NCBI RefSeq assembly: GCF_014647055.1
Contig: NZ_BMOL01000010.1
Location: 62,001-126,000, forward strand
DNA from: Deinococcus aerolatus
Lineage (GTDB): Bacteria > Deinococcota > Deinococci > Deinococcales > Deinococcaceae
Direction: 5' to 3'
Length of the DNA: 64,000 bases
A program made the translations under genes and the position numbers. Under the pieces are notes generated by a model. It saw only the letters and a list, made by a program, of their open reading frames with translations. It made no database searches and had not been told where the DNA came from. Shown in pieces: positions 1-10,801 of this stretch; the stretch's first letter is position 1; every line of letters starts with the position of its first letter.

Positions 1-66
1 CAGCAGCGTGCCGGCCAGCAGCGGCGGCAGCAGCTCTGCGGTGACGGCGCGGGTCAGGCGGGTCAT
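1..66 (-). CDS. N-terminus of a membrane permease, possibly LptF/LptG (YjgP/YjgQ) type; cut by window edge
   Basis: Only the first 22 residues are inside the window. They read MTRLTRAVTAELLPPLLAGT and continue into a hydrophobic stretch. An 'ELLPPLLAG' turn leading straight into the first membrane helix is typical of YjgP/YjgQ-family permeases, which move lipid-linked material across the envelope, but 22 residues cannot settle the family. An AAAGG about 8 bases upstream on the minus strand can serve as ribosome binding site. The next gene upstream on the same strand is fabZ. Confidence 0.4.
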   Translation of the reverse strand, partial: MTRLTRAVTAELLPPLLAGTLL

Positions 67-157
67 GCCCTACCTTTAATACGTGGTGCGGTACGCGAGG
101 GGCAGGACACGGGAAAACCCACTTCCCGCGTTCCGCCTCTCGCGTACGTTGCCGCCG

Positions 158-586
<429 letters not shown>

Positions 587-686
587 GGGGGCTCCTTGGG
601 GACGTGGGGTGGGCGGGCGCTGCCCGTTCAGCGTGGCATAACCGGGCGCAGGCGGACCGGGGTACGGGAGCATCGGTGCCCGCGCG

Positions 687-1745
687 TCAGCGGCGCAGGT
701 AGTAGTCGCTCGACACCAGACTGTCGCCCAGTTCCGAGAGCATGTCCAGCGCCATGCCGGTGCCGACCGCCACGGCTTCCACCGCGTTCTCGGCCACCGA
801 GACGGGAATACCGGTGGTCTGGCGCAGCAGCTCGTCGAAGTTGCGCAGCAGGCTGCCGCCGCCGGTCATCACGATGCCCCGGTCGATGATGTCGCTGACC
901 AGTTCCGGCGGGGTGATTTCCAGCACGCGCTTGACGCCTTCCACGATGCGCGTCACGGGTTCGGCCAGGGCTTCCACCACGTCGCGGCTGTCCAGGCTGA
1001 TGGTCCGGGGCAGGCCATTGATCAGGTCACGCCCCCGCACCTCGGCCACCAGATTCTCGGAGTCGTCCACCAGCATGGCGGCCCCCACCTTGACCTTGAT
1101 CTCCTCGGCGGTGCGCTCGCCGATCAGCACGTTGTGCTTGCGGCGCACGTGCCGGATGATGCTCTCGTCGAACTCGTTGCCTGCCACGCGCATGGACTCG
1201 CTGACCACGATGCCGCCCAGCGAGATCACGGCCACGTCGCTGCTGCCCCCGCCGATGTCCACCACCATGCTGCCCAGCGGCTCGGTGACCTTCAGGCCCG
1301 CGCCGATGGCCGCCGCCAGCGGTTCCTCGATCAGGAAGGCGCGCCGGGCGTTGCTGTTGTTGGCGTTCAGGGCCGCCCGCAGCACGGCCCGCCGCTCCAC
1401 GTCGCTGACGTTGCTGGGCACGCCCACCATCAGTTGCGGCTTGAACCCGCCGAAGCCCAGCAGGCGACCGGCGTTGCCCTGCACCTTGGACAGGAACATG
1501 GTGAGCATCTTCTCGGTCAGGCCCTCGTCGGCGATCACGCCGTCCTTAATGGGCCGCACCGCCACGATGCCGCCGGGCGTGCGACCGATCATGCGGTACG
1601 CTTCCTCGCCCACCGCCCGGACCTGCTTGCTGTCGCGAGTCATGGCAATCACGCTGGGTTCCTGCAACACCAGGCCCCGGCTCTTGGTGTAAATCAGGAA
1701 CGTTGCCGTTCCCAGGTCAATTCCAATGTCTTCTGACAGCCTCAC
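687..1745 (-). CDS. mreB: Rod-shape determining protein MreB
   Basis: A 352-residue bacterial actin homologue that polymerises under the membrane and guides lateral wall synthesis. Visible signatures are the phosphate-1 loop IGIDLGTATFLIY at the N-terminus, the phosphate-2 motif VVDIGGGSSDVAVI near residue 165 and the C-terminal MTGGGSLLRN. The start is the GTG at 1745 (MRLSEDIGIDLG), because GGAGGG sits 6 bases upstream. A TTG six codons further up overlaps that ribosome site and is unlikely. A possible -10 TACGAT lies about 30 bases upstream. MreB generally goes with elongated cells, so the host may be rod-shaped; that is inference. Confidence 0.93.
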   Translation of the reverse strand: MRLSEDIGIDLGTATFLIYTKSRGLVLQEPSVIAMTRDSKQVRAVGEEAYRMIGRTPGGIVAVRPIKDGVIADEGLTEKMLTMFLSKVQGNAGRLLGFGGFKPQLMVGVPSNVSDVERRAVLRAALNANNSNARRAFLIEEPLAAAIGAGLKVTEPLGSMVVDIGGGSSDVAVISLGGIVVSESMRVAGNEFDESIIRHVRRKHNVLIGERTAEEIKVKVGAAMLVDDSENLVAEVRGRDLINGLPRTISLDSRDVVEALAEPVTRIVEGVKRVLEITPPELVSDIIDRGIVMTGGGSLLRNFDELLRQTTGIPVSVAENAVEAVAVGTGMALDMLSELGDSLVSSDYYLRR

Positions 1746-1882
1746 TCTGTGCCCTCCGGTCAAAACGGACTGATCGTATCACGGGCCTTATGGACGTCCC
1801 GGACCACTTGCGTGAGTGTTTCAGAGGGAAGCGTGGCTGTGTTCTGGAGGGGGCCAGCACCCGGCGCGAAGGCCCGCCCGCG

Positions 1883-3715
1883 CTACAGCCGCCGCGACAG
1901 GTAATCGGCCATCAGGCGGTAGCTGCGGGTCTTGCCGGCGATGTCGCCCGCACCGTGGCCCTCGTCGGAGAATTCAACGTACTCGAAGTCGCGCCCCTCC
2001 TCGCGCCCGCTGGCCAGCAGGGCGTCGCGGAAGCCCCTGGCCTGGTTGACCGGGCAGCGTGGATCGTTGGTGCCGTGCATCATGAACAGGTGCGCCTTCA
2101 GGGCGGCGGCGTGGGTGATGGCGCTGCGGTCCCGCCACAGTTCGGCGTTCTCCACCGGATCGCCCATCATGGTGCGGAAGTAGTAGCCCAGTTGCGGCAT
2201 CACGCGGGCGTTGTCCCGGTACAGCTGGTGCAGGTCCGTAATGCCCACAATGGGCACGCCCACCCGGAACAGGTCCGGCTGCTTGACCGTCGCCATGTAA
2301 CTGAGGTAACCGCCGTAACTGCCGCCAAAGATGCCCAGGCGCGAGCCGTCCACCTCCGGCAGCGATTTGAGGTACTGCGCCCCGGCGGCGATATCGGCCA
2401 GATCGCGTCCGCCCCAGTCCAGCAGGTTGGCGTCGCGCCACGTCACGCCGTAGCCGGTGCTGCCACGCACGTTGGGACACAGCACCAGGTAGCCCTGATC
2501 GGCCAGGAACTGCGCCTGCGCGTCGAAGCCCCGGAAGAACTGCGCGGTGGGGCCGCCGTGCGCGTGAATCAGGGCGGGGGAGGTCTTGCCCTCCCCCAGC
2601 TCGCGCGGCCGGTAGAGGATCGCTGGCACCGTCAGCCCGTCCGCCGTGGGGTAGCGGACGTACTCGCCTGGCACGAAATCGGCGGGATTGACGTCGCCGT
2701 ACTCGGCGTCCAGCAGCACCTCGGCGGTGTCGTCGGCGAGGCAGTACAGCAGCACCTGCGGGCGGGTGGTGGAAGTCACGAGGCTGAACAGCAGATGGCT
2801 GCCGCCGTGCGCGAACCCGGTGCCCACCGCCAGCCCCGGCGGCAGCTTCAGCTCCCGCGCCTCGCCGGTAACAGTGTCGTACAGCACGGGCGTCAGCGTG
2901 CTGTCCACGTTGCGGATCACGCTCAGCCAGCGCCCGTCCGGGGAAAAGGGGCCGGGAGTTTCCTCGGTCCGCTCATCGGCGGGGGTGAGCCACTGCACCT
3001 CGCCCGAATCCACCGTCAAGACGCCTACACGGCGGTGGCCGTCGGCGTCGCTGCTGGCGGCCACGCGCAGGCCGTCGGGGTGCCACTTGCCCACGCTGTC
3101 CTGGCTGCCCTCGCGCACCCGCAGCACGCGCCTGAAGCCCGAGCCGTCGGCATTCAGCACGTAGCCGTCGGTGTTGCGCAGGTCCGCGCTCTCGTTGGTG
3201 GTCAGCGTCAGCCGCGTGCCGTCGGGACTCCAGGCGGCGGCCTGGGTGGCGTTGGGCAGGGCGGTGAGGGCGGTCCAGGCCGCCTCGCCCTCCTGCGTCA
3301 GGTCATAGACGTGCACGTTCATCTGCCCGCCGCGGGTGCTGTTGACCAGCAGCCGCGTGCCGTCCGGGTGCGCGTCCACGGCGTAGTCCATGCTCTGCGG
3401 ATCGTGCTGGAGGGCCGTGACTTCACCCGACGCCAGCGCCACGTCGAACAGCGCCTGCCGCTCGTCGCCGTTGTGATCGCGGCTGAAGAACAGACGCGCG
3501 TCATCCGCCGCCCACACGAAGCCCGCCCGCAGTGCCCTGGGGGCCTGCCCGTCGGTGACCTGCCGCCGCTCATGGGTCTTCAGATTCAGCGTGTACAGCT
3601 CAAAACGCCCCGTCCAGTCGGCGTAGAAGGCCAGCTGATCGCCGCCGTGCGAGACGTTCAGAGCCGCAACTGTCGGCAGGACCGCCAGGGCTTCCAGGGA
3701 GATGCGTGGGGACAT
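1883..3715 (-). CDS. S9 family peptidase (prolyl oligopeptidase / acylaminoacyl-peptidase type)
   Basis: A 610-residue serine peptidase. Residues about 1-345 carry repeated WSPDG/WHPDG/FSPDG motifs of a WD40-like beta-propeller that gates substrate access. Residues about 350-610 form the alpha/beta hydrolase domain. The catalytic triad is readable as Ser466 in GGSYGGY, Asp551 in HGTNDPRCPV and His587 in SDEGHG. The oxyanion HGGP segment is near residue 387. No signal peptide, so it is probably cytosolic and degrades short peptides. It is divergent from the carboxypeptidase at 3795. The 80 bases between the two starts hold both promoters and no Shine-Dalgarno for this gene. Confidence 0.92.
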   Translation of the reverse strand: MSPRISLEALAVLPTVAALNVSHGGDQLAFYADWTGRFELYTLNLKTHERRQVTDGQAPRALRAGFVWAADDARLFFSRDHNGDERQALFDVALASGEVTALQHDPQSMDYAVDAHPDGTRLLVNSTRGGQMNVHVYDLTQEGEAAWTALTALPNATQAAAWSPDGTRLTLTTNESADLRNTDGYVLNADGSGFRRVLRVREGSQDSVGKWHPDGLRVAASSDADGHRRVGVLTVDSGEVQWLTPADERTEETPGPFSPDGRWLSVIRNVDSTLTPVLYDTVTGEARELKLPPGLAVGTGFAHGGSHLLFSLVTSTTRPQVLLYCLADDTAEVLLDAEYGDVNPADFVPGEYVRYPTADGLTVPAILYRPRELGEGKTSPALIHAHGGPTAQFFRGFDAQAQFLADQGYLVLCPNVRGSTGYGVTWRDANLLDWGGRDLADIAAGAQYLKSLPEVDGSRLGIFGGSYGGYLSYMATVKQPDLFRVGVPIVGITDLHQLYRDNARVMPQLGYYFRTMMGDPVENAELWRDRSAITHAAALKAHLFMMHGTNDPRCPVNQARGFRDALLASGREEGRDFEYVEFSDEGHGAGDIAGKTRSYRLMADYLSRRL

Positions 3716-3794
3716 ACAAAAAGTGTGTCACATTGCCCACAACGTGAGGGAATTGCTGACCCAGGGGCCGGACATCTGCGCTAGCCTCGGCAGC

Positions 3795-5315
3795 ATGACT
3801 TCCGACGTGCAGCCCCCCGATTCGCAGTGGAATGACCTCAAAACCCACTGGCAGGAACTGGCCGATCTGGGCGGCATCGGTTCGCTGCTGGGCTGGGACC
3901 AGAGCACCTACCTGCCTGCCGGGGCGGCGGCGGGGCGCTCAAGGCAACAGGCGCTGCTGTCGCGCATGGCCCACGCCCGCGCCACCGACGCCGGGTACGG
4001 CAGGCTGTTGGACGCCGCGCAGGGCCGCACGGACCTCTCGCCCGCGCAGACGCGCATGGTGGATGTGGCCCGCAAGAAGTTCGAGGAGGCCACCCGCCTG
4101 CCCGCCGACTTCGTCGCCGCCTGGAGCCAGCATGGCGGCGACAGCTACAGCGCGTGGACGACGGCGCGGCCCGACAACGACTTCGCGCGGATGGTGCCGT
4201 ACCTGGAAAAGTCGCGGGACTTCAGTCTCCAGGCGGCGGGGTACTTCCCTGAATTCAGCGATCCAATGGACTATTTCATTGACCAGTCCGACGAGGGCAT
4301 GACGGCGGCGCAGGTGGGCGACGTATTTTCCAGCCTGCGTGAGGCCCTGGTGCCGCTGGCCGACGCGGTCATCGGGGCCGAGGCTCCCCGCACCGACTTT
4401 CTGGGCCGCCACTACGACACCGGGGCGCAACTGGCCTTTGGCGAATCGGTGATCCGCGACTACGGCTACGACTTCACGCAGGGCCGCCAGGACCTGACGC
4501 ACCACCCTTTCATGACCCGGCTGGGCGGCCACGACGTACGCATCACCACCCGCGTCAAGGCAAATGACCCCACCGAGGCGCTGTATTCCACGCTGCACGA
4601 ATCCGGGCATGCCATGTACGAGCAGGGCGTGCTGGAGGCGTACCTGGGCACGCCCATCGGCGGTGGGGTCAGCGCCGGGGTGCACGAGAGCCAGTCACGC
4701 CTGTGGGAAAACCAGGTGGGGCGCAGCCGCGCGTTCTGGGCCGCGTACTTTGGAAAGTTCCGCGATGCCTTCCCCGATCAGCTCTCGGACGTGTCCGAGG
4801 ACGAGATGCACCGTGCGGTCAACACCGTGGCCCGCAGCCTGATCCGCACCGACGCCGACGAGCTGACCTACAACCTGCACGTCATCACCCGCTACGAGCT
4901 GGAGCGTCAGCTGCTGGGCGGCACGCTGGCGGTGCGTGACCTGAACGAAGCGTGGCACGCCGCCTACCAGCAGAACCTGGGCCTGCGTGCGCCCAGCGAC
5001 GTGAACGGGGCCTTGCAGGATGTCCACTGGTACTTTGGCCGTATCGGCGGGGCGTTCCAGGGCTACACGCTGGGCAACGTCCTGAGCGCGCAGTTCTACG
5101 CCGCTGCCGAAAACGCCAATCCCGGTCTGGAGGGCGACATCACCCGCGCCGACTTTTCCCGCCTGCACGGCTGGCTGCGCGAGAACGTCTACGCGCCGGG
5201 CGGGTTGTACAAACCTGCCGACCTGGTGCAGCGGGCCACCGGGCAGGCCATGACGGTGGAGCCGTACCTGAAGTACCTGCGGGAGAAGTACGGCGAGCTG
5301 TACGGCGTGAGCTGA
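3795..5315 (+). CDS. M32 family metallocarboxypeptidase (Taq carboxypeptidase type)
   Basis: A 506-residue zinc carboxypeptidase that removes C-terminal residues from peptides; members in Thermus are about 510 residues. The HExxH motif is HESGH at residues 268-272 inside STLHESGHAMYEQG. The downstream HESQSRLWEN segment supplies the third ligand region, and the DELTYNLH and GRIGGAFQGYTLGN blocks are family-typical. The start is placed at 3795: a TAGCCT -10 box at 3782-3787 lies 7 bases upstream and there is no Shine-Dalgarno, so the mRNA is probably leaderless. The frame is open further upstream without homology. A strong terminator follows at 5338. Confidence 0.93.
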   Translation: MTSDVQPPDSQWNDLKTHWQELADLGGIGSLLGWDQSTYLPAGAAAGRSRQQALLSRMAHARATDAGYGRLLDAAQGRTDLSPAQTRMVDVARKKFEEATRLPADFVAAWSQHGGDSYSAWTTARPDNDFARMVPYLEKSRDFSLQAAGYFPEFSDPMDYFIDQSDEGMTAAQVGDVFSSLREALVPLADAVIGAEAPRTDFLGRHYDTGAQLAFGESVIRDYGYDFTQGRQDLTHHPFMTRLGGHDVRITTRVKANDPTEALYSTLHESGHAMYEQGVLEAYLGTPIGGGVSAGVHESQSRLWENQVGRSRAFWAAYFGKFRDAFPDQLSDVSEDEMHRAVNTVARSLIRTDADELTYNLHVITRYELERQLLGGTLAVRDLNEAWHAAYQQNLGLRAPSDVNGALQDVHWYFGRIGGAFQGYTLGNVLSAQFYAAAENANPGLEGDITRADFSRLHGWLRENVYAPGGLYKPADLVQRATGQAMTVEPYLKYLREKYGELYGVS

Positions 5316-5337
5316 GCGGCCAGAAACGCTCACCCAG

Positions 5338-5362
5338 CCCTCTCCCTACGGAGAGGGTTTTT
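5338..5362 (+). terminator. Rho-independent terminator after the M32 carboxypeptidase
   Basis: A perfect 8-bp stem CCCTCTCC/GGAGAGGG with a CTAC loop is followed directly by five T residues, 22 bases after the carboxypeptidase stop codon. Confidence 0.9.
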
Positions 5363-5451
5363 CATTCCCAGGGTGCTGAATGGTGGAGCCGTGGGCCGGG
5401 AGACCCTGGCAGGACTCTGTCGCTCTTGGCGTGCGAGGATAGCCTCACGAC

Positions 5452-5928
5452 ATGGACGTGAATGGGAATGCAGCGGGAGAAGTCACCTCTTTGGGAACCG
5501 AAGATGATCATGCCAGTCGGCCAGATAGGGCGCAGTCTGCCCAAACCGCATACGCGTACCTTCAGCCTTTTGTCGAATGGTGTGATCCTTCTGCCCTGGA
5601 ATTGGACTCTGGCGTCAACCAGAAAAAGGTCTATCGCAAGCAAACTCGCCAGATGCAGGCAACGGGATGGTACGGCCCGCCGCTCCTGGTCTGGAAGACG
5701 TCTGTGCTGAGTGGCGGGGTGCGGTGGGTCGCGGCCCGTCATGCGGAACTGGCGCGGGTGCCCGTCGTGGATCTGAGCCGGGAAGAGGCCTGCATCTCGT
5801 TGTTTGGGAGGATGGCGTGGGACGCCATCAATCTCTACCGTGGGTCGTTTGGAAGCGGGCCAGTCATTGGCTGTCTGCGGCGTTTTGGGGTGTACACAGG
5901 GGATCTGGACGAACTAGAGTTGATCTGA
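5452..5928 (+). CDS. Small ParB/sulfiredoxin-fold protein of unknown function
   Basis: A 158-residue protein. Residues about 70-110 (PPLLVW...LSGGVRWVAARHAEL..VPVVDLS) have the shape of a ParB N-terminal-like box: a short strand, a GG-x-RW-x-AA motif in place of the usual GxxRxxAA, then VPV. I see neither the helix-turn-helix nor the dimer domain of chromosomal ParB, so it is an orphan ParB/Srx-fold domain whose substrate is unknown. TAGCCT at 5440-5445 is 6 bases before the ATG, indicating a leaderless mRNA. Base composition here is less GC-rich than the neighbours. It is convergent with the broken kptA gene. The fold assignment is moderate; the function is not known. Confidence 0.6.
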   Translation: MDVNGNAAGEVTSLGTEDDHASRPDRAQSAQTAYAYLQPFVEWCDPSALELDSGVNQKKVYRKQTRQMQATGWYGPPLLVWKTSVLSGGVRWVAARHAELARVPVVDLSREEACISLFGRMAWDAINLYRGSFGSGPVIGCLRRFGVYTGDLDELELI

Positions 5929-5969
5929 CTAGCCGCGAGACGCACAGTGACAACGTTCAACCAGGGGCA

Positions 5970-6475
5970 GCTCAGAAACTCCGCAGGCACCCCGTCTACC
6001 AGCCACACCCCGTTCTCTGATTTGTAGAAGAGGTGACCTGCCGCGTGCATCTGCTCGGCCCGCTGGGTCAGAATGACGGCAGGGCCCCGCCGCGCCCCTA
6101 CCCTGCGCGCTATCTCTACGTCCGGAGAGAGGTGAACGTGGTGCCGCTTCATGGGCCGCAACCCCTCGCGGCGAATGGTAGGCAACCGCCGGGAACAGTG
6201 CCGTGGTACAGCACGGCGGGGGGCGGCTGGGGCGTCAGTTCCAGATTGACGGGGACGCTGTGACCCTAGTTGGCCCGGATGCGCTGACCATCCAGCGCAA
6301 ATCTGTGTTTGTCAGAGGCCGCTACCACCCGCTCCACCTGTTCGCGGTTCACGTTCAGATGGGCCAGCAGCGGCTCCAGCGGCACCCACCCGCCGGGTTG
6401 CAGGGTCAGGCCCGCCTCGTGCGGCGCGTGCCGCAACAGGTAGGACAGGCGGTGCGAGAGTTGTTTCTCGTTTAT
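5970..6475 (-). pseudogene. kptA: Broken kptA: RNA 2'-phosphotransferase (Tpt1/KptA family)
   Basis: Two minus-strand frames together make a nearly full Tpt1/KptA protein, which moves the 2'-phosphate of RNA splice junctions to NAD+. The first frame has NEKQLSHRLSYLLRHAPHEA, GGWVPLEPLL and SDKHRFALDGQRIRAN. The second has TIRREGLRPMKRHHVHLS, the VGARRG motif and YKSENGVWLVDGVPAEFL. Three lesions are visible. The expected start codon before NEKQ is ATA (6475-6473), 6 bases after a GATAAT box. A TAG at 6268-6266 replaces the Gln of the conserved IRAN-Q-GHS motif. A frameshift near 6183-6190 follows LYHGT. After the family core the frame runs on to 5835 without similarity. At least the stop and the frameshift should abolish full-length product. 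Confidence 0.85.
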
Positions 6476-6553
6476 AGGGGTATTATCGGCGCCGCGGTGG
6501 GTGGGCGCATCGGCCAGATGGACGGTGCAAGTCGGCCCCTCGGCCATGCCATC

Positions 6554-6599
6554 AAAAACCCCCTGCATGGGGCGACTCATAGAGCGGCCACGCAGGGGG
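6554..6599 (-). terminator. Rho-independent terminator of the glycerol-3-phosphate transport operon
   Basis: Reading the minus strand after the last permease gene (stop at 6626), an 8-bp stem CCCCCTGC/GCAGGGGG closes a 25-base loop and is followed by five T residues. It lies before the kptA remnant and separates the two units. Confidence 0.75.
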
Positions 6600-6625
6600 G
6601 TGGAGAAAGCGTTTTTTGGTATTGC

Positions 6626-7486
6626 CTACTTATCCTCGCTCAGGGCGAAGCCGCGGCTGAACTGCTCCTGAAGCAGCGTGAACACGATCAGCGGCGGCAG
6701 CATGGTGATGATCGCGCCGGCCATTACGCCGCCCCAGTCGGTCTGCCCGCCCACGTCGATCAGTTTCCTCAGGCCCACCTGCACCACCTGCTTGTCGTCC
6801 TGCTGAACGATCACCAGCGGCCAGATGTACTGGTCCCAGGCGTATACGAACTGAATCACGGCCAGTGCACCAATGGTGTTCCAGCTCATCGGAATCAGGA
6901 TGTGGGTCAGGTAGCGCAGCGGTCCGCAGCCGTCAATGCGCGCGGCGTCGGCCAGACTGGTGGGGATGTTGAGGAAGTGCTGGCGGAACAAAAAAGTGCC
7001 GGTGGCGCTGGCCAGAAACGGCACGATGATGGCCGCAAAGGTGTTGGCCCACTGCAGGTCGCGGCTGACCAGATCGAACAGCGCGATGATCAGCACCTCG
7101 GTGGGCAGCATCAGCGACAGCAGCACCAGCGTGAAGGCCACGCTCTTGAGCGGAAAGCGGAAATACACAAAGGCCAGCGCCGCCATCAGGGCCAGAATCG
7201 TCTTGCCGGTGGTCACGCTGATCGCCACGATGGTGCTGTTGAGCATGTAGCGTCCCAGGTTGGCGTCCACCCAGACGTTGCTCAGGTTCGAGAAGAATGA
7301 GGTGCCCGGAAGCATGTTGGGGCTGATGACCTGACTGGACGCCTGCGTGGCCTTGATCAGCGCGAAGATCAGCGGCGTGCTGATGATGACGACTGCCAGA
7401 ACCAGCGCGAGATGGGTGGGCCAGCTGGGCCCCCGGCGGCCCGGGCCGCGCCCGCCCAGCGGCGGTGTGTCCGTCTTAACCGTCAT
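6626..7486 (-). CDS. ugpE: Carbohydrate ABC transporter permease, UgpE/MalG type
   Basis: A 286-residue inner-membrane permease with about six hydrophobic helices (for example HLALVLAVVIISTPLIFALI near residues 25-45). The cytoplasmic EAA loop is LADAARIDGCGPLRYLTHILIP near residues 190-210, the surface that contacts the ATPase. It pairs with the permease gene just upstream (65-base gap). GGAGGG lies 8 bases before the ATG. The flanking binding-protein and phosphodiesterase genes suggest glycerol-3-phosphate or glycerophosphodiesters as substrate, but sugars cannot be excluded, so the gene symbol is a context-based reading. Confidence 0.82.
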   Translation of the reverse strand: MTVKTDTPPLGGRGPGRRGPSWPTHLALVLAVVIISTPLIFALIKATQASSQVISPNMLPGTSFFSNLSNVWVDANLGRYMLNSTIVAISVTTGKTILALMAALAFVYFRFPLKSVAFTLVLLSLMLPTEVLIIALFDLVSRDLQWANTFAAIIVPFLASATGTFLFRQHFLNIPTSLADAARIDGCGPLRYLTHILIPMSWNTIGALAVIQFVYAWDQYIWPLVIVQQDDKQVVQVGLRKLIDVGGQTDWGGVMAGAIITMLPPLIVFTLLQEQFSRGFALSEDK

Positions 7487-7551
7487 AGTGTTGACCCTCC
7501 GCAGAATTACCTGCCGTGCCCTTGCCCGCCGTAGCGTGCCTTGCCCCGGTG

Positions 7552-8484
<933 letters not shown>

Positions 8485-8613
8485 GGGAAGAACCTCCTGG
8501 GGTTCGTGTGGGAGCGCAGAGTCAGAGCGGGCAGAGGGGGTTTAAGCGCTCAATTTAGACTGTTTTGGGGCGGGTACGGCGGGACGCTGTTTCTGGCTGC
8601 CCGGCGCGGCCCC

Positions 8614-8649
8614 AAAAAGCCGCCCACCCACGCAAATGGGCAGGGCGGC
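8614..8649 (-). terminator. Terminator-like hairpin between binding protein and permease genes
   Basis: On the minus strand GCCGCCC/GGGCGGC pairs over a 17-base loop and runs into TTTTT, 18 bases after the binding-protein stop. Partial terminators at this place commonly keep binding protein in excess over membrane components. Confidence 0.75.
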
Positions 8650-8666
8650 TGAAATGCTGAAGCGGC

Positions 8667-9950
<1,284 letters not shown>

Positions 9951-9956
9951 GTTTCT

Positions 9957-9988
9957 AAATTAGGCCTGACCCGTCATGGCGTTGTCAA
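9957..9988 (-). promoter_or_regulatory. Promoter of the ugpB-like gene
   Basis: On the minus strand a consensus -35 TTGACA (9983-9988) is followed after 18 bases by CCTAAT (9959-9964); the overlapping TAATTT (9957-9962) is 6 bases before the ATG and fits the leaderless -10 pattern. Confidence 0.65.
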
Positions 9989-10034
9989 GCCGCACGGCCC
10001 TGACAGCTGCTCCAGCCGGCCCTTTAACACGCTC

Positions 10035-10715
10035 TCAGCGCGCGACGAGCAGCACGTCCGGCAGGTCGCCAATCAGCGCCGACACGCCCAGTGCCTCCAG
10101 CCGGATCACCTCGGCGGCGTTGTTGACCGTCCAGGTGTTGACCCGCCAGCCCCCGGCCCGCGCCCCGGCCATCAGGGCGGCGTCGATCATGCTGTGGTGC
10201 GGGTGCGCGGCGGCGGCCCTCAGTCCGCGCAGCACCAGCGGCACCAGATCCAGCGGGCCAAAGCGGTAGCTGCGGTGGTACAGAAAGCCCCGTTCGATCT
10301 CCGGCGCGTGAAGGCGGGCTGCGGCCAGCAACAGGGGATTAAAGCTGCTGAGAATCACCCGTTCTCCCAGTCCATGCGCGCGAATGGCGTCCAGCGTGCG
10401 GGCCACGCGGTCATCGGGCCACGCCCGCTCGTACTTGAGTTCCACGTTCAGGTACGCGCCTGTCTTTGCTGCCCACGCCAGCAGTTCATCCAGCGTCGGC
10501 ACCTCTTCCGGCAGATCGGCGGCCACCATCTCGGGCAGGGCGCGGCCATCTTTCAGGGCAGGGTCGTGGTGGATCACCAGGGTGCCGTCCCCGAGACGCC
10601 GCACGTCCAGCTCCACGCCGTCCAGTCCGGCGTCCAGTGCGGCCTGAAAGCCCTGCATGGTGTTCTCAAGGTGCAGTCGTGGCGTTCCCCGGTGGCCCAG
10701 CAGCAGCGTCTTCAT
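10035..10715 (-). CDS. ugpQ: Glycerophosphodiester phosphodiesterase
   Basis: A 226-residue enzyme that cuts glycerophosphodiesters to glycerol-3-phosphate and an alcohol. The signature LLGHRGTPRLHLENTMQGF at the N-terminus, DGVELDVRRLGDGTLVIHHDP (Glu, Asp and His metal and acid-base residues) near residue 35 and LNVELK near residue 95 are all present. The closing NTWTVNN is typical. No signal peptide, so it is cytosolic, as E. coli UgpQ is. TAGTCT at 10723-10728 lies 7 bases before the ATG, giving a leaderless start; longer in-frame starts have no support. It is upstream of the ugpB-AE genes on the same strand and probably acts on what they import. Confidence 0.9.
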   Translation of the reverse strand: MKTLLLGHRGTPRLHLENTMQGFQAALDAGLDGVELDVRRLGDGTLVIHHDPALKDGRALPEMVAADLPEEVPTLDELLAWAAKTGAYLNVELKYERAWPDDRVARTLDAIRAHGLGERVILSSFNPLLLAAARLHAPEIERGFLYHRSYRFGPLDLVPLVLRGLRAAAAHPHHSMIDAALMAGARAGGWRVNTWTVNNAAEVIRLEALGVSALIGDLPDVLLVAR

Positions 10716-10745
10716 GCCCGACAGACTAGCGGCTCGGCCCCCCGC

Positions 10746-10776
10746 TTGACCCGGCCCCAGGGGCAGCCCCCATGCT
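10746..10776 (+). promoter_or_regulatory. Possible MerR-type promoter with 19-base spacer
   Basis: TTGACC (10746-10751) and CATGCT (10771-10776) are 19 bases apart, the stretched spacing seen at MerR-controlled promoters, just before the regulator gene. The -10 match is weak. Confidence 0.3.
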
Positions 10777-10801
10777 GGAGACACCTCCGGAGGCCCGCCC
10801 C

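Noticed and set aside
1746..1763. TTG start six codons upstream for mreB
   Set aside because: The codon would lie just upstream of the GGAGGG that serves the GTG at 1745, and it adds residues that MreB proteins lack.
1703..3784. Long plus-strand open frame opposite the S9 peptidase
   Set aside because: Same shadow effect: composition is Val/His/Gln-rich with no motif, and the minus strand encodes an intact catalytic triad.
6476..6580. Upstream start MSRPMQGVFDG for kptA
   Set aside because: The segment overlaps the terminator hairpin of the transport operon and has no family similarity; KptA homologues begin at the NEKQLS region.
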